Assembly: GCA_016169945.1 (NCBI GenBank) | Contig: JADLSH010000395.1 | Span: forward strand, 9,886,001 to 9,950,000 | Source: Trachythela sp. YZ-2020 | Taxonomy: Eukaryota; Cnidaria; Anthozoa; Malacalcyonacea; Clavulariidae | Direction of reading: 5' to 3' | Length of the DNA: 64,000 bases | Part shown: in pieces, positions 1-10,811 of the stretch | Layout: every line of letters starts with the position of its first letter | Position numbering within the stretch: position 1 is the first letter of the stretch | Notes under the pieces: model-generated | Databases searched by the model: none | What the model was told of the DNA's origin: nothing | Seen by the model: the letters and a program-made list of their open reading frames with translations, nothing else | Translations under genes and position numbers: made by a program

Positions 1-2
1 AT

Positions 3-1355
3 TTAGTCCGTTTTCCCAAAATATCGCCAAAGTCTATTCCGGTGGACTACGCGTGGTTTCTCGCGTGTTGATTTTCTCACTCTATATAGTAATTCATTGA
101 TCCTCTTCATGACAAGGTATGGTCCTTCCCAGTCGCACGTAAGTTTCGGGGACAGTCCTTTCTTGCGTTTTGGATTGAAGAGCCAAACTAAATCACCAGG
201 CTGAAAAATGTCATGAGATACTCCCACGTCGTACCTTTTCTTCATTCTATCGCTCGCAACCCGAATTCTTATACACGCAAATTCGTGCGTATTCTCCATT
301 CTTCTTTGCAGTTTTGTGACATAATCATCAATATCAACGGATCTCTTCTCCAGTGGTCTTCCATACAAAAGATCAATTGGCGAACATTAGGTTTGCAGGC
401 GTTTGTCTTGTGCTTTCATGAACTGCAGAGCGATATGACATCAATAATAATGGAATATGCTCGTCCCAGTCTTTTTGGTGCTGCTCGCTAAATATAGCCA
501 ATTGGTTTTCTAGTGTCCTGTTGAATCTTTCAACCATACCGTCGGATTCGGGATGTAGGGCAGTTGTTCTCGTCTTTTCTATCCCCAACAGGTTACAAAC
601 TTCTGAAAATAGAGAAGACTCAAAATTTCTCCCTTGGTCGGAGTGCAGCTGAAGTGGAACACCAAACCTTGAAATGAATTCCTTCACAAGTACCTCTGCT
701 ACAACTTCCGCCCGCTGGTTTTCTAAAGGGTACGCTTCGACCCATTTAGTGAAGTAATCACCGACAATCAGGATATATTTGTTCCCTTTTTCCGAAGTGG
801 GTAGAGGACCAAGAACATCAATCGCTATCCTTTCTAGCGGAGCTCCCACATTAAACTGTTTCATAGGTCCTTTCGGTCTTCTTCTGGGTCCTTTCATGAA
901 GCGCATTTTTCGCAGCTCTTACACCATTCTTCTATATCACGCCTGCAGTGCGGCCAGAAAAATCGTTCTTTCACTTTCCCGAGTGTTTTCGCCACTCCAA
1001 AGTGCCCTCCAGTCCTGCTATTGTGCAATTTCTGTAATACAGTCACTCGACTTTCCTTAGGAACAACTAACTGTTTCCGCGGTATCTCGGGGGGCACAGT
1101 ATCGAGGCATCGGTACAGCTTCCCTTCGATTATTTGTAAAGAGCTCCACTGTCCCCAATACACCTTTACTGCAAGGTTATATGACGAAATCTCCTGCCAT
1201 GCTGGCTTTACGTCGGACTCTTCCATCAATTGCACGATTATCCGAATATCGGGATCTTTTAGTTGAGTTTCTCTGGAAAATTGTGGTCCAAGCTCTTCGC
1301 TTGCCGCCGGAAACAGTCGTTCTCGCCATTTTAGCCATCGGGCCAGGAAAGTCAT
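3..1355 (-). pseudogene. gypsy 1 integrase (zinc-binding, DDE core, GPY/F tail)
   Basis: This is the integrase part of a gypsy polyprotein, which would insert the cDNA into the genome. Positions 894-1355 hold the HHCC zinc module, with the histidine pair in LHNSRTGGHFG and the cysteine pair in CKSCEKC. Positions 373-906 hold the DDE core, with acidic residues in IAIDVLGP, HSDQGRNF and MVERFNRTLE. Positions 3-368 hold the C-terminal module with WEGPYLV. The three pieces lie in different frames, with frameshifts near 900 and 370, so no functional protein can be made. Confidence 0.93.
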
Positions 1356-1388
1356 GTGCAGATTCTTCTTCTCTACCCTGCAATTCGT

Positions 1389-2515
1389 TTATCTCCATTT
1401 TTCGCAGTATCCGCATCCATTTTCGTCACAGGGTCTTCTTGAGAGCGAGTCTGCATTTCCGCAGTTTCCTTTTCGATGCTTGATTTCAAAGTCATATTGT
1501 CCCAGTTTTTGAATCCATCGCGCCATTTGTCCTTCAGGATTCTTGAAACTAAGTAGCCATTGCAGGGATGAGTGGTCGGTACGCACAAGAAAATGGGTTC
1601 CATACAGATAAGCGTGAAAGTGTTCAACACCTTTTACAACTGCTAGCAGTTCTTTCTTGTTACACAATACTGTTTTTCTGGTCGGCTAAGTGTTCTGCTA
1701 AAATAAGCAATCGGATGTTCGTCTCCATTTACAACTTGCGAGAGTACTGCACCAATGGAAATGTTGCTCGCATCCGTGTCCAAAACAAAAGGTTGATTTA
1801 CATCAGGGTATGCCAGTGTTGGAGTGTTGGTCAAGTGTTGCCTCAAAGATTCAAACGCTTGCGCACAATCCTCGTCCCAGTGAAACGGTACATTCTTCTG
1901 TGTCAAGACGTGTAAGGGTTGAGCAATCTTCGCGAAATTTAAAACAAATCGCCTATAATAGGAACATAGTCCCAGGAAACTGCGGAGTTCGTGAACGTTT
2001 AATGGTGCTGGCCAGGATCTTATTGCTTCAACCTTCTCTGGATCAGCTTTAATCCCATTTCTAGTAACCACATACCCCAGATAGACCACCTGGGTTTTGA
2101 ATAAACTACACTTCTTCGGACAATTTCCCAAGGACAATAATGTCGTCGAGATACACCAGACAGGTTTCCCACGGGAGTTTCGCAAGCACCGTCTCCATAA
2201 GCCGTTCGAATGTCGCCGGGGCATTACACAAGCCGAATGGCATAACAGTAAACTGCCAAAGTCCCTTTCCAAAGGAAAACGCGGTCTTCTCCTTGGCCTC
2301 GGCATCCAGTTCCACTTGCCAATATCCACTCTTTAGGTCTAAAGTGGTAAACCAACGAGAGCCGTTCAAGGCATCTAAAGTGGTGTCGATACGAGGCAAC
2401 GGAAATGAGTCCTTTCGCGTGACGTCATTCAGTCGTCGATAGTCGACGCAGAACCGTGTTGTTCCATCTTTCTTCCTCACAAGAACCACTGGCGAACTCC
2501 ATGGACCGGTCGATG
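1389..2515 (-). pseudogene. gypsy 1 reverse transcriptase (main part) and RNase H
   Basis: Positions 2106-2489 begin in the fingers with [18 protein letters not shown] and continue to the catalytic YLDD motif (VYLDDIIVL). Positions 1643-2150 carry the thumb and connection and the start of RNase H (VLDTDAS). Positions 1389-1667 finish RNase H (TDHSSLQWLL, ADSLSRRPC). Frameshifts near 2140 and 1650 break the frame. The N-terminal end of this domain lies beyond the hAT insertion, at 5864-6345. Confidence 0.93.
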
Positions 2516-2523
2516 GTTCGATG
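2516..2523. repeat. hAT target-site duplication, left copy
   Basis: GTTCGATG sits immediately before the hAT left end. The identical octamer follows the right end at 5856-5863. An 8-bp duplication is the hallmark of the hAT superfamily. Confidence 0.95.
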
Positions 2524-3026
2524 CAGTGGCGAAGCCAGCGGTCATGCAGGTCCCCAAAAATGTTTAAAAATCAGTTCAGTAAAATCGTCTAAAATAGAAT
2601 TACGCTTTGTCTTTGCCTTTCTACGTTCAGCTGCTTTATGCTATATTTTTTGACATAAATCAATGGTCTTTACGCGATATTTTCGCTGAATATTCTCGTA
2701 TGTTTTTGATTTCGGCTTTGTTGCCTTGGCAACTGAGTAGGGCATGCATATTTCACATGCATGACCGGTTGCGTAATACGAGTGGATAACGAGTGCGTGG
2801 AATTGCTGCGTGGTTATCCGCTGCGTGTTTTGGTCATGCATTTTCAGAATTGCATGACTAGCTAATATTATTTTATATTAGGTTTCTTGTTTTCTGATTG
2901 GCTTACGATGTTTGCGCACGCGCAATGCGGTTGTTTTTGACACTATGGTCATGCAAGTTTCGATTTGCATGACTAACGGGCAGCCCAACCTGATCAAAGC
3001 CTCTTTGCTCGAAGCTTTCCGCCTGA

Positions 3027-4994
3027 ATGAACATGGCTTCAAGTCATTCAAGCATTTCGAGTTTTTCACTCGAAGTTAACGATATTGTTTCGGAGTTGGT
3101 GAGAAAATCCTTTTCTGCTTGGGCTACTGCTGAACAGAATATTATTGTTAAGCAGCGACCAACGCCAGATCTTTCGTCAAGCCCGACCGGGAAAGGTTTT
3201 CGAATGGCGTGGTATACGAAGAAAGAATGGCTTTGTGCTTCTATTTTGAAACAAAAAATGTTTTGTTGGCCATGTCTTTTGTTTTGTCCTGGTACTTCTG
3301 CAACCTGGACGAAAACTGGCTACAAGAAGATGCGGGGTTTTCTCTCGGACTGCAAAAAGCACGAGAAGGCGAAGTCACACATGAGTGCATTTAAGACCTG
3401 GAAAACGTTCAGTGCTCGTGAGGCTCGTGACCGGAGGGTGGATGTGATGATTTCGCAGGCAAGAAGAGAGGAAATCCAGCGGCACAACGAGGAGGTAAGG
3501 CAGAATAGATAAATTTTAAAAACATTAACTAATGCTGTTCTCTATTTATCCAAACAAGAGCTGCCATTTAGGGGCCATGATGAATCAAGTGACAGCTTGA
3601 ATCAAGGTAATTATAGGGAATTGCTTGAATCTTTTGCTGAACTTGATTCTGTCTTTGAACGACGTTTGCATGGGCGATTAGCTGAGTCTGAGGGAGGTGG
3701 GGATAGTCGGTTTACTGGTGTATCCTCTGATACACAAAATGACCTTATTCATTGTCTTGATGCAGTCATTGAAGATCAGATTGCACAGGAAATAAATAAC
3801 ATATGATGGTGCTTCAGTCATGTCTGGTCATATCGGTGGTGTTCAGGCTCTAATGCGTCAACAGTATCCTTTTGCTTACTTTGTTCATTGTGCAGCCCAT
3901 AGACTGAATCTTGTTTTAAGTCAAGCTGCATCATCTATTTCTCCCGTTAAGGTATTTTTTGCTGATGTTGGTTATTTTAGTACATTTTCAACTAGCAGCC
4001 CAAATAGAAAAGCTTTCTTTAGGGTCAACAACATTGAGATTCCCGTCCTGGTGAAACCAGATGGTATTATAGAGCCCGTACCATCGATGTTATTTTCAAG
4101 AATTACCAACATCTTCATGATATTTTAGAGAAGGTTAGAGATGATCCATCTGGCTGGGATGATGATTCCTTAAGTCTGATAAGTGGCTTATTCGGGAATC
4201 TTGAACGTTTTGTGTTTTGTTTCTTGCTCTGTCTTTTTTATAGTGTTTTTGAACAATCCAGCATACTTTATGCAATTCTGCAGGGGAGGGAGACAGACTT
4301 CAATTATGGTATGCGTAAAGTTGAAGACTTCAAATCATTTCTGGCCTCGATTCGAAATGATCAGAAATTTGACATATGCTATCAAAACGCTGTCGACATG
4401 GTAGGTCCCCCTGTTACTAGAGCTGACCAGAAGATTAACTATAAGCAATTGTATTTTCAAGTTATAGACACAATTGTAGGAATGTTAAATGAAAGATTCC
4501 AAGATATTGAAAGCTTTGGGTTCCTAGATCTTGTCAATCCCAAGCTGTTCAGGAGTTGGGAAGGGAACGTACCATCTGATAAAATTAACCTTCTCAAGGA
4601 AAGGTATGAACCTCTATTTGACATTCCAATGCTTGAAAGTCAACTTGCATTTATTTACAGGGACAGTGATTTTCATAAAGATACTAGTATGGAAGTTTTA
4701 CAGTATATTTTTGAGTTTAATCTTCAGTCTAGTTTGCCAGAAGCTGTCAAGTTATTCAAGATGAATGGTGTGTTTTCTCTGACTAGTGCTTCGGCAGAAA
4801 GGTCCTTCTCTTGTTTAAAGAGAGTAAAGACCTATCTCAGGGCAACAATGAACCAAGACCGCCTGAGTTCCCTTTGCCGGATATCCATCCACAAAGATAT
4901 TCTGAAATCAAAGAAGGATGCAAATGTCTTGCATGAGCAAGTACTTGCTAAATTTGTTGAAAAGCCCAGAAGACTTGCATTCCTCTATAAGTAA
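3027..4994 (+). pseudogene. hAT transposase with TTF-type zinc finger and C-terminal dimerisation domain
   Basis: The N-terminus (3027-3510) has the TTF/zf-MYM-associated pattern of W, C, C and H residues around CWPCLLFC and KKHEKAKSHM. An in-frame TAA at 3510-3512 interrupts a frame that continues through ELPFRGHDESSDSLNQGNYR to about 3806. At 3805-3815 the frame jumps directly to YDGASVMSG, so the segment normally carrying the first catalytic region is deleted. A frameshift near 4055 follows. The C-terminus (4760-4994) is the hAT dimerisation domain (SASAERSFSCLKRVKTYLR). The copy is inactive. Confidence 0.92.
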
Positions 4995-5009
4995 CAGGTA
5001 CTTTGGGCC

Positions 5010-5412
5010 AGTTAGGGAGATACCCACTCCAGTTCATTCACTTCATTGTGGTGACCCCATTGTAATTTCTATTCTATTTTCTTTATAGTTGGGGAGATAC
5101 CCACTTCATTGTGGTGACCCCATTGTAATGTCCATTTTCCTTAATATTTGGGGAAATATCCACTTCATTGTGGTGACCCCATTTTAAATTTTTATATTCT
5201 ATTTTCTTTATAGTTGGGGAGATACCCACTTCATTGTGGTGACCCCATTGTAATTTCTATTCTATTTTCTTTATAGTTGGGGAGATACCCACTTCATTGT
5301 GATTGTGGTGACCCCATTGTAATGTCCATTTTCCTTAATAGTTGGGGAGATACCCACTTCATTGTGGTGACCCCATTTAAAATTTTTCTATTCTATTTTC
5401 TGTATAGTTGAG
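5010..5412. repeat. Six-copy tandem repeat with trimeric higher-order pattern inside the hAT
   Basis: Six units of about 60-67 bp share a core of GGGGAGATACCCACTTCATT followed by GTGGTGACCCCATT. The unit tails follow the order A (TAATTTCTATTC), B (TAATGTCCATTTTCC), C (TTAAATTTTT...), then A, B, C again. This indicates duplication of a three-unit block. The array lies between the transposase stop and the right terminal repeat. Confidence 0.9.
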
Positions 5413-5839
5413 GAGAGCAGAGGCTATAGACAAGTATGGAAAACAAAAAAATATAAAAAAACAACATAAATAACTAAATGACAGGCTTCGACTGTCCATG
5501 TCCGGCAGCTTAATTCAAGCTGTTCTAGGCATGCTGATGAGCTCTGACATTGAGCGAAACAGTAAAAATTTAGATATTATTCTCAATGGGTTTTCCTATT
5601 TTTGTGTCAACCTTCATTATTGTTCTCTGAAAGATGCAAAATTCTCAACATTTTTTCCTTTATTTGGTCAAGCTATTCCTAAAATTTGATGGCCACATTG
5701 CTGCAAACGGCAATTCTGGGAGTCAATATTTCAAAAATTTTCGGGGGGGGCATGCCCCCCGGACCCCCCTAAGGAATTCTCGCGCCTTCGGCGCTCGGTC
5801 TCGCGTCTTCGGCGCGATTTGCATGACCAATCAATTCGT

Positions 5840-5863
5840 GCTGGCTTCGCTACTGGTTCGATG
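5840..5863. repeat. hAT right terminal inverted repeat and right target duplication
   Basis: GCTGGCTTCGCTACTG (5840-5855) mirrors the left end with one mismatch. It is followed by GTTCGATG (5856-5863), identical to 2516-2523. Confidence 0.95.
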
Positions 5864-6345
5864 ATACCTTGTTTCTCCATCTCGTCAATTGCCTTCTCGG
5901 CTTCTTGTCTCTTTGCAATTGGAAGTCGTCTAGGTGCTTGTTTCAAGGGCAATGCGTTTCCGGTATCGATCTTATGGTAGGCGCCTGTCGCACGACCAAT
6001 GTCCCCCTGTCCCTTCGAAAACACATCTTGGTAGTTCGTAAGAATTTTGGCTATTTTCCTGGTTTGTTCTTCGTCTAGACCTTCCGCAGTTCTTTCTAGA
6101 AGAGGTTTCAAGTGAGCAGGTAATGACGATGTGTCAAATGATTCTTGCGGCTCTCCACGGTCAGCTACTCTGGAAGTTATACTGGCGACAGGTTCACATA
6201 CTGCAAGTTCAAATCCTTTTCTTAACTTTTGCCTACCGGCGGTGAGGTTGGCCACACGAACAGGAATGTACTCTTTTTCCAAGTCAACCAATGTTCTTCT
6301 GACCATAATCTTATTGTTTTTCTTACAGCAGCTTGATGGTCCCAC
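5864..6345 (-). pseudogene. gypsy 1 reverse transcriptase, N-terminal portion
   Basis: The reading frame links protease to reverse transcriptase (YHKIDTGNALPLKQAPRR..., AIDEMEKQGIIEP) and stops being gypsy-like exactly at the hAT boundary. It continues logically at 2515 on the other side of the insertion. The last 20-odd codons of the open frame (5731-5855) are hAT sequence and not gypsy. Confidence 0.9.
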
Positions 6346-7040
6346 GGTTCCCCAAAAGCAAGCCCCCCTGGGTCCTTCTGACTTTGACCGGGATAATCAT
6401 CTCCGTATATCCTGGCACTTTGACGGACCGGTCCAGAACCAAACGCAGGCATTTCACTTGCTTGTCACCTGAACGCATAGGAATTTCCGTATTCCCCATT
6501 CGCAGGACTTGGCGTGGATAATCAATCATACAACCTTCTTTCTTCAGGAAGTCAGAACCCAATATACAGTCCTCCTGTATATGTGCAATCCAAACATTTT
6601 GTATTGATATGTTTTCACCCAATCCTATCCGTAAAATTGCTTTACCGGCCACTGGTATTTTTTTCCCATCTAAACCTCTGAGCACTTCACCATCTGCCAT
6701 TGTCTCTAACTCATCAACACAGTTTATCATGCCATACAAACGAGAACTGAGTATAGTTACGTCAGCTCCGGTATCAATCGTGAATTGGCATGGGATATTT
6801 TCAATAAGACCATCTACAGTTAGTGAACCACCACATGCTTTCACTTCAACATCTCTGTTAGGGGTATGCTTTAAATTTTGTTCGGCCAACCCATGCCCCT
6901 CTGAGTCGACCGTTCGTCGTTTCCCTGCTTCTCCTGGAGTTGTTGACGTGGTCCTGTGTCTTCTCTTCCTTCCCACGACTCTTTCGTCCCATCTTTATCA
7001 TCGTGCATACAATCTCGTTGCAAATGACCCCACTGACCAC
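6323..7040 (-). pseudogene. gypsy 1 retropepsin-like protease
   Basis: The catalytic triplet is in FTIDTGADVTILSSR and the second hallmark is CILGSDFLKK. These are the two standard parts of a retroviral-type aspartic protease. The frame is open for 217 codons here but is cut off from gag by a stop near 7046. In an active element it would process Gag-Pol. Confidence 0.9.
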
Positions 7041-8278
7041 AGTTTCAACATCTCAGTGACCCACCCGAAGGAAGTCGAGGCGGTGAACGTCGAGGTCGTC
7101 TTTTTAACTCTTTCAGCAGTTGATCCACCATTTTCTCAAGACGCTCAATGCTTGATTTTTCTTCGTTCGTCGCAGTAGCTGGAGGCGTAGTATCTTCTAC
7201 TTTGCGCACGCTCCACGATGAGCCACGCTGCCATCTTTGTCGGTGTCGCGAAGCCAGCTCTAACTCCATGGCATTTTCGAGAGCTACTTGCAAAGATGGC
7301 GGTCTTAACTGGCGAATTCTTAACCGCGTATCGTCGTCAGGCAAAGCATCAATGAAATTATCTCTAGCAATAACATCTTGCAGATCTGTAGAAGCGTCGG
7401 GATATGCAGTTCGAGTTAAAGTCTCCACACTTTCCGCCAACTCTGCCATAGATTCTTCTTTGTTCTTTCCCCTGCATTTCAATTTAGCTCTTGCTAACTC
7501 CGACTGGTGGGCCATTCCAAAGCGTGTAGTCAAAACGGTTACCAACGTTTTGTAATCCCGCCGTTCACGATTAGACAAGTTACTCAGCACCAGTGCAGCC
7601 CTTCCAACTAGAGCCGTAGCTAAGAAAACAGCTTTGTCATCTTCTTCCCACCCGTTTATTTCAGCTGCTATTTCGAACTGCGCTTGGAATACTTCCCACG
7701 ACGAACTGCCATCGGGCTTTCGGATAAACCAACTTGAGTTATTTCGTCAATTTTGCATTGTAAATTGGTTTCAGTTGAGCGCACTTGCCTATCAAGCTTC
7801 TCGACCACGGAAAGCAACTGTTCGAAACTTTCGGCAACGCTAGCACGAACATCTTGAATTTCCTCATTCGACTTCTCAACACGACGCTCTATTTCTTTAT
7901 AAGACAACGCCGGGATTCGGCTAGAGTCCACCTTTAGCTTTTCAATGTTACCTTCGAGAACATCGCAGCGGGTTTCAAGGTCTATTTGACTTCGACGGCT
8001 TTCTGTCTCGCGGGCTTCTAATAGTTCTACTCGTTCGACTAACCGTCGATTATCGCGACAGATTCGCTCGTTCATTCTTTTAACTCCGCCTGACTTTGCT
8101 TTATATCGTTGAGGCCGTCTTTTACGGTTTGTAGCTTCTCTACGACATGTATTTCATCGCCAATATATTCGGAAAACTGTGGACTTGCTTCGTGGTCAGT
8201 CAAGCGTTCTCCTGGGTTTTCAATGCCCAAAGAAGCTTCAATTTCTTCTCTTAGTTGGCCTCGCCTTTCCTTCGACAT
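7041..8278 (-). pseudogene. gypsy 1 Gag with CCHC zinc knuckle
   Basis: The start is the ATG at 8278 (MSKERRGQLREEIEAS). The protein opens with a long coiled-coil-prone region (7700-8250), then a Gag core (WEEDDKAVFLATALVGRAA, LVTVLTTRFGM). It ends in a Cys-x2-Cys-x4-His-x4-Cys knuckle at about 7005-7050, where a TGA replaces the residue after the first cysteine. A frameshift near 7735 joins two of the frames, and a third break lies near 8075. The function would be particle assembly and RNA packaging. Confidence 0.85.
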
Positions 8279-8289
8279 CGTTATCTAAC

Positions 8290-9713
8290 GAAACTTAACA
8301 AACCATTTCCAGTTACCAGAGTTGAACTAACACATCTTTATCAGTATCCAGTTCCCTACAGATGTCTGTGATTTTCTTGACAAAAAAGGACCCCATTTCA
8401 TTTGCGAGCCTAGAATTGTCACAGCAAGGAGGAATGGATGTAGCATGTGTTTGGCTGAAAAGGTTTCTTGTAATTGAGAACAATTTTTTCTGATCATTCG
8501 AGTTTTCATTTCACGTGGTGCTTTGTTCATGAGGTAGGTGGCTCTGTTCTTTGCAGCCTTAAACAGTCTCCAATCACCTTCAGACTTAGAGGTTCTCCAT
8601 CTAAGCTCAGCTTTCCTTCGTTGCCGTTTGCCATCTCTAATTTCCATGGAGAACCATGGAACACGAGGCCTCAACAGAACACGTCTGGTACGACGAGGTG
8701 CATGCTTATCAAGGACATTACTTAACGTGGTATTATAACAAACAATTAATCCATCAAGGTTATCAGGGGGTGTCTGGCATAGTGTGGAGGAAAGTATGTC
8801 TTTCTTAAACGAGTTAAAGTCGATACTTTTTAGTTTTCGGTATGATGTTTCCCCTGGCGTAACGGCGGCCTTGGTTAGATTTAAATCACACAAAACAGTG
8901 GAATGGTCAGATAAGAAGATATCATTGACAGGTGGACTAGTGATTAGGGTGTCCATTTTACGCGTAATGATTAAATCAAGTGTATGTCCAGACACTTGTG
9001 TGCTTGAGCACACATGCTGCACAAGATCCATAGAATCAAGCAAGTCCATAAATGCAGCAGCACTTGGATCGTTAGCGTTATCCACATGAAAGTTAAAATC
9101 ACCAGTAATTATTATAGGCTCAGTACACATAACAAATGACTCCAAATAATCTGCAAACTCGGAAAGAAATGCAGCAGAGGTCACTGGGTGGGTTGATGAA
9201 TAAGGCGGTTTGTATATCACAGCCAACCGCATACGCCATGAACTGCCTACCAGTACAAATACGGTCAGATTGTGATTCCCCCAGCATCTTGTAACCATCT
9301 GGTGTACACTCAGCCTTGATAGCAGCATCAGAACCTGTGAGCCATGTTTCAGTCAACGCGAATAAGTCGACGTTCTTAGAGCAGATATAATCCGTAAAAC
9401 AGGCAGTCTTATTTCGTATAGATTGACAATTCCACAAACCAAATTTCACTGGACGCTTTTCCTCTTGATGGTAGTCAGGAGTTAACTTTACTTGTATTAA
9501 GTTGTTTCGAAAGCGTGGTCTATAACAGCGAATATCAACAGATTGTTGAGTGATAAGAACAGGTATAGGTGATGAGCTTACTGGAGGGAAATCATTGCTA
9601 CGAGCAAGGCTTTCGTATTTTTCCCAGAACGGCGAAGCTTCAGTGGTACAGCAGGAATGCGAAGGCCATGTAGGTAAATAAAAAGTCAGTTTGTTGTTGT
9701 TAAAAGTAGACAT
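8290..9713 (-). pseudogene. LINE (CR1/L2-like) ORF2 endonuclease, 3' half missing
   Basis: The apurinic-endonuclease fold is visible. The N-terminus (9713-9270) has LWNCQSIRNK and LTETWLTGSD, and the C-terminal half (9230-8330) has AVIYKPPYSS, ITGDFNFHVD and FLSDHSTV. Roughly 25 residues appear to be missing where the two halves join near 9250, with a change of frame, and another frameshift lies near 8400. The reading can be followed to about 8292 and stops before any reverse transcriptase. It directly abuts gypsy gag sequence. Losing the 3' part is the reverse of normal LINE 5' truncation. Confidence 0.85.
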
Positions 9714-9788
9714 TGGCGATATTGAATATACGAGCTCACGAACCTATGGTGTTTATAGCGGTCTATAAACACTTAACTGTTAATAAAT

Positions 9789-10058
9789 TCATTTAACCAT
9801 CATTGTCATCATCATGGCCTGAAATTCTTGTTGCTGCCTCTGCTGCTGCTCCGTCATCATCTTCATCATATCCTCATGCTTCTTTGTTTCAAAATCAAAT
9901 TTCTTTCTCTCCATTTCCACCTTTTCCCTTTCAACACTTGCCATTTCCTCTGTCCTCTTCCTCAAGTATGCCAATGTATCCCCTGACCTCACTCTTTTAC
10001 TCGACACTTCCCCACCATCAGTACTTTTCCTTTCCTGTGTCTCTGAAAACCTCTGGTT
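9789..10058 (-). pseudogene. C-terminal exon of a Myb/SANT-type gene, charged coiled coil
   Basis: The open frame runs from a possible acceptor (AACCAG/AGG near 10056) to a stop at 9789. The residues are rich in E, K, M and Q (MERKKFDFETKKHEDMMK, then a QQQRQQQ run). This style of tail occurs in the Myb/SANT partner proteins of Harbinger elements; compare the tail near 13254 in this window. No DNA-binding domain is attached, so this is a fragment. The family call is tentative. Confidence 0.5.
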
Positions 10059-10083
10059 GGCAATATAAAAGATAAGGCAGACA

Positions 10084-10811
10084 CAGTTTTATTTCGTTCG
10101 ACATTGTCGATTTCTACCCATCTATTTCTGAAAAACTATTGGACAAAGCTTTATCTTGGGCTTCAAATTTGGCTACTATACCTGAAAACGATATTTCAAT
10201 AATAAAACACGCTAGAAAATCTCTCCTTTTCAATACCAGAATTTCATGGATGAAAAAAGATAGCAAGGTTCGTTTGACGTTGAATCAGCACGACCTAAAG
10301 CGTGCAGTTTGACCTAAAAATTACAGCCGAATCAAATTTACGCATAGTAAACTTTTTAGATGTAACTTTCGACCTTAACAATGGAAAACATAGGCCCTAT
10401 AGGAAGCTCAATGACGATCCACTATACATAAATATGCACTCTAATCACCCACAGAGCATCACAAGGTAACTACCTGCATCAATTAACAAACGCACTGCAC
10501 TTCTTTCATCAGACAAGCAAACTTTTCAGGAATCTGCACCCATATATCAGAATGCACTTAGGCATAGCAGCTTTAATCACGAACTTAGCTACACTCAGCA
10601 CACACCGCAACAACAACGCAGGAATAGGCAACGCAATATTAGCAAGAGTGTTAGCACAAACATAGGACGTAATTTCCTTAGTCTAATTGACAAACATTTT
10701 CCACCGCACCACAAGCTCCATAACATTTTTAACAGGAATACAGTTAAAGTAAGTTACAGCTGCATGAACAATGTCAAGTCATACTTACAATCTCGTAATG
10801 ACTTTCGTTAG
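10084..10811 (+). pseudogene. Penelope-like element 1: reverse transcriptase fragment
   Basis: The region opens in motif A (SFDIVDFYPSISEK) and continues through ARKSLLFNTRISW. Near 10280-10310 it jumps past motifs B and C to the C-terminal part ([34 protein letters not shown]), then TNIGRNFLSLIDKHFP and NTVKVSYSCMNNVKS. The catalytic DD motif is therefore deleted. The fragment is truncated at its 5' end and ends where BEL/Pao sequence begins. The matching endonuclease domain resumes at 12237. Confidence 0.85.

Larger units (their letters stand above)
2524..5855 (+). mobile_element. hAT transposon (zinc finger MYM/TTF-type), inserted in gypsy reverse transcriptase
   Basis: The element is 3332 bp long, with 16-bp terminal inverted repeats differing at one base (CAGTGGCGAAGCCAGC at 2524-2539; reverse complement of CAGTAGCGAAGCCAGC at 5840-5855) and a perfect 8-bp duplication GTTCGATG. 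It contains a broken transposase (3027-4994) and a tandem repeat block (about 5010-5412). Removing it would rejoin the gypsy reverse transcriptase at ...EKQGIIEP / STGPWSSP..., which proves that it is younger than the gypsy copy. Confidence 0.96.
1..8330 (-). mobile_element. Ty3/gypsy retrotransposon 1, degraded and split by a hAT insertion
   Basis: Reading the minus strand from 8278 down to 3, the order is gag with a CCHC knuckle, aspartic protease, reverse transcriptase, RNase H and integrase, which is the Ty3/gypsy order. The window edge cuts off the 3' end, so no 3' LTR is visible. No 5' LTR is seen either, because gag begins about 50 bp from LINE-derived sequence. The pol region is interrupted between 2524 and 5855 by a hAT transposon. 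At least six frameshifts or stops (near 370, 900, 1650, 2140, 7046 and 7735) show that the copy is dead. Domain assignment is secure; the element ends are not resolved. Confidence 0.9.

Noticed and set aside
5534..5575. CTGATGAGCTC...GAGCGAAAC inside the hAT looked like a hammerhead core with a 4-bp helix II
   Set aside because: No partners for helix I or helix III and no cleavage triplet in place. It lies in ordinary hAT interior sequence, so chance is likelier.
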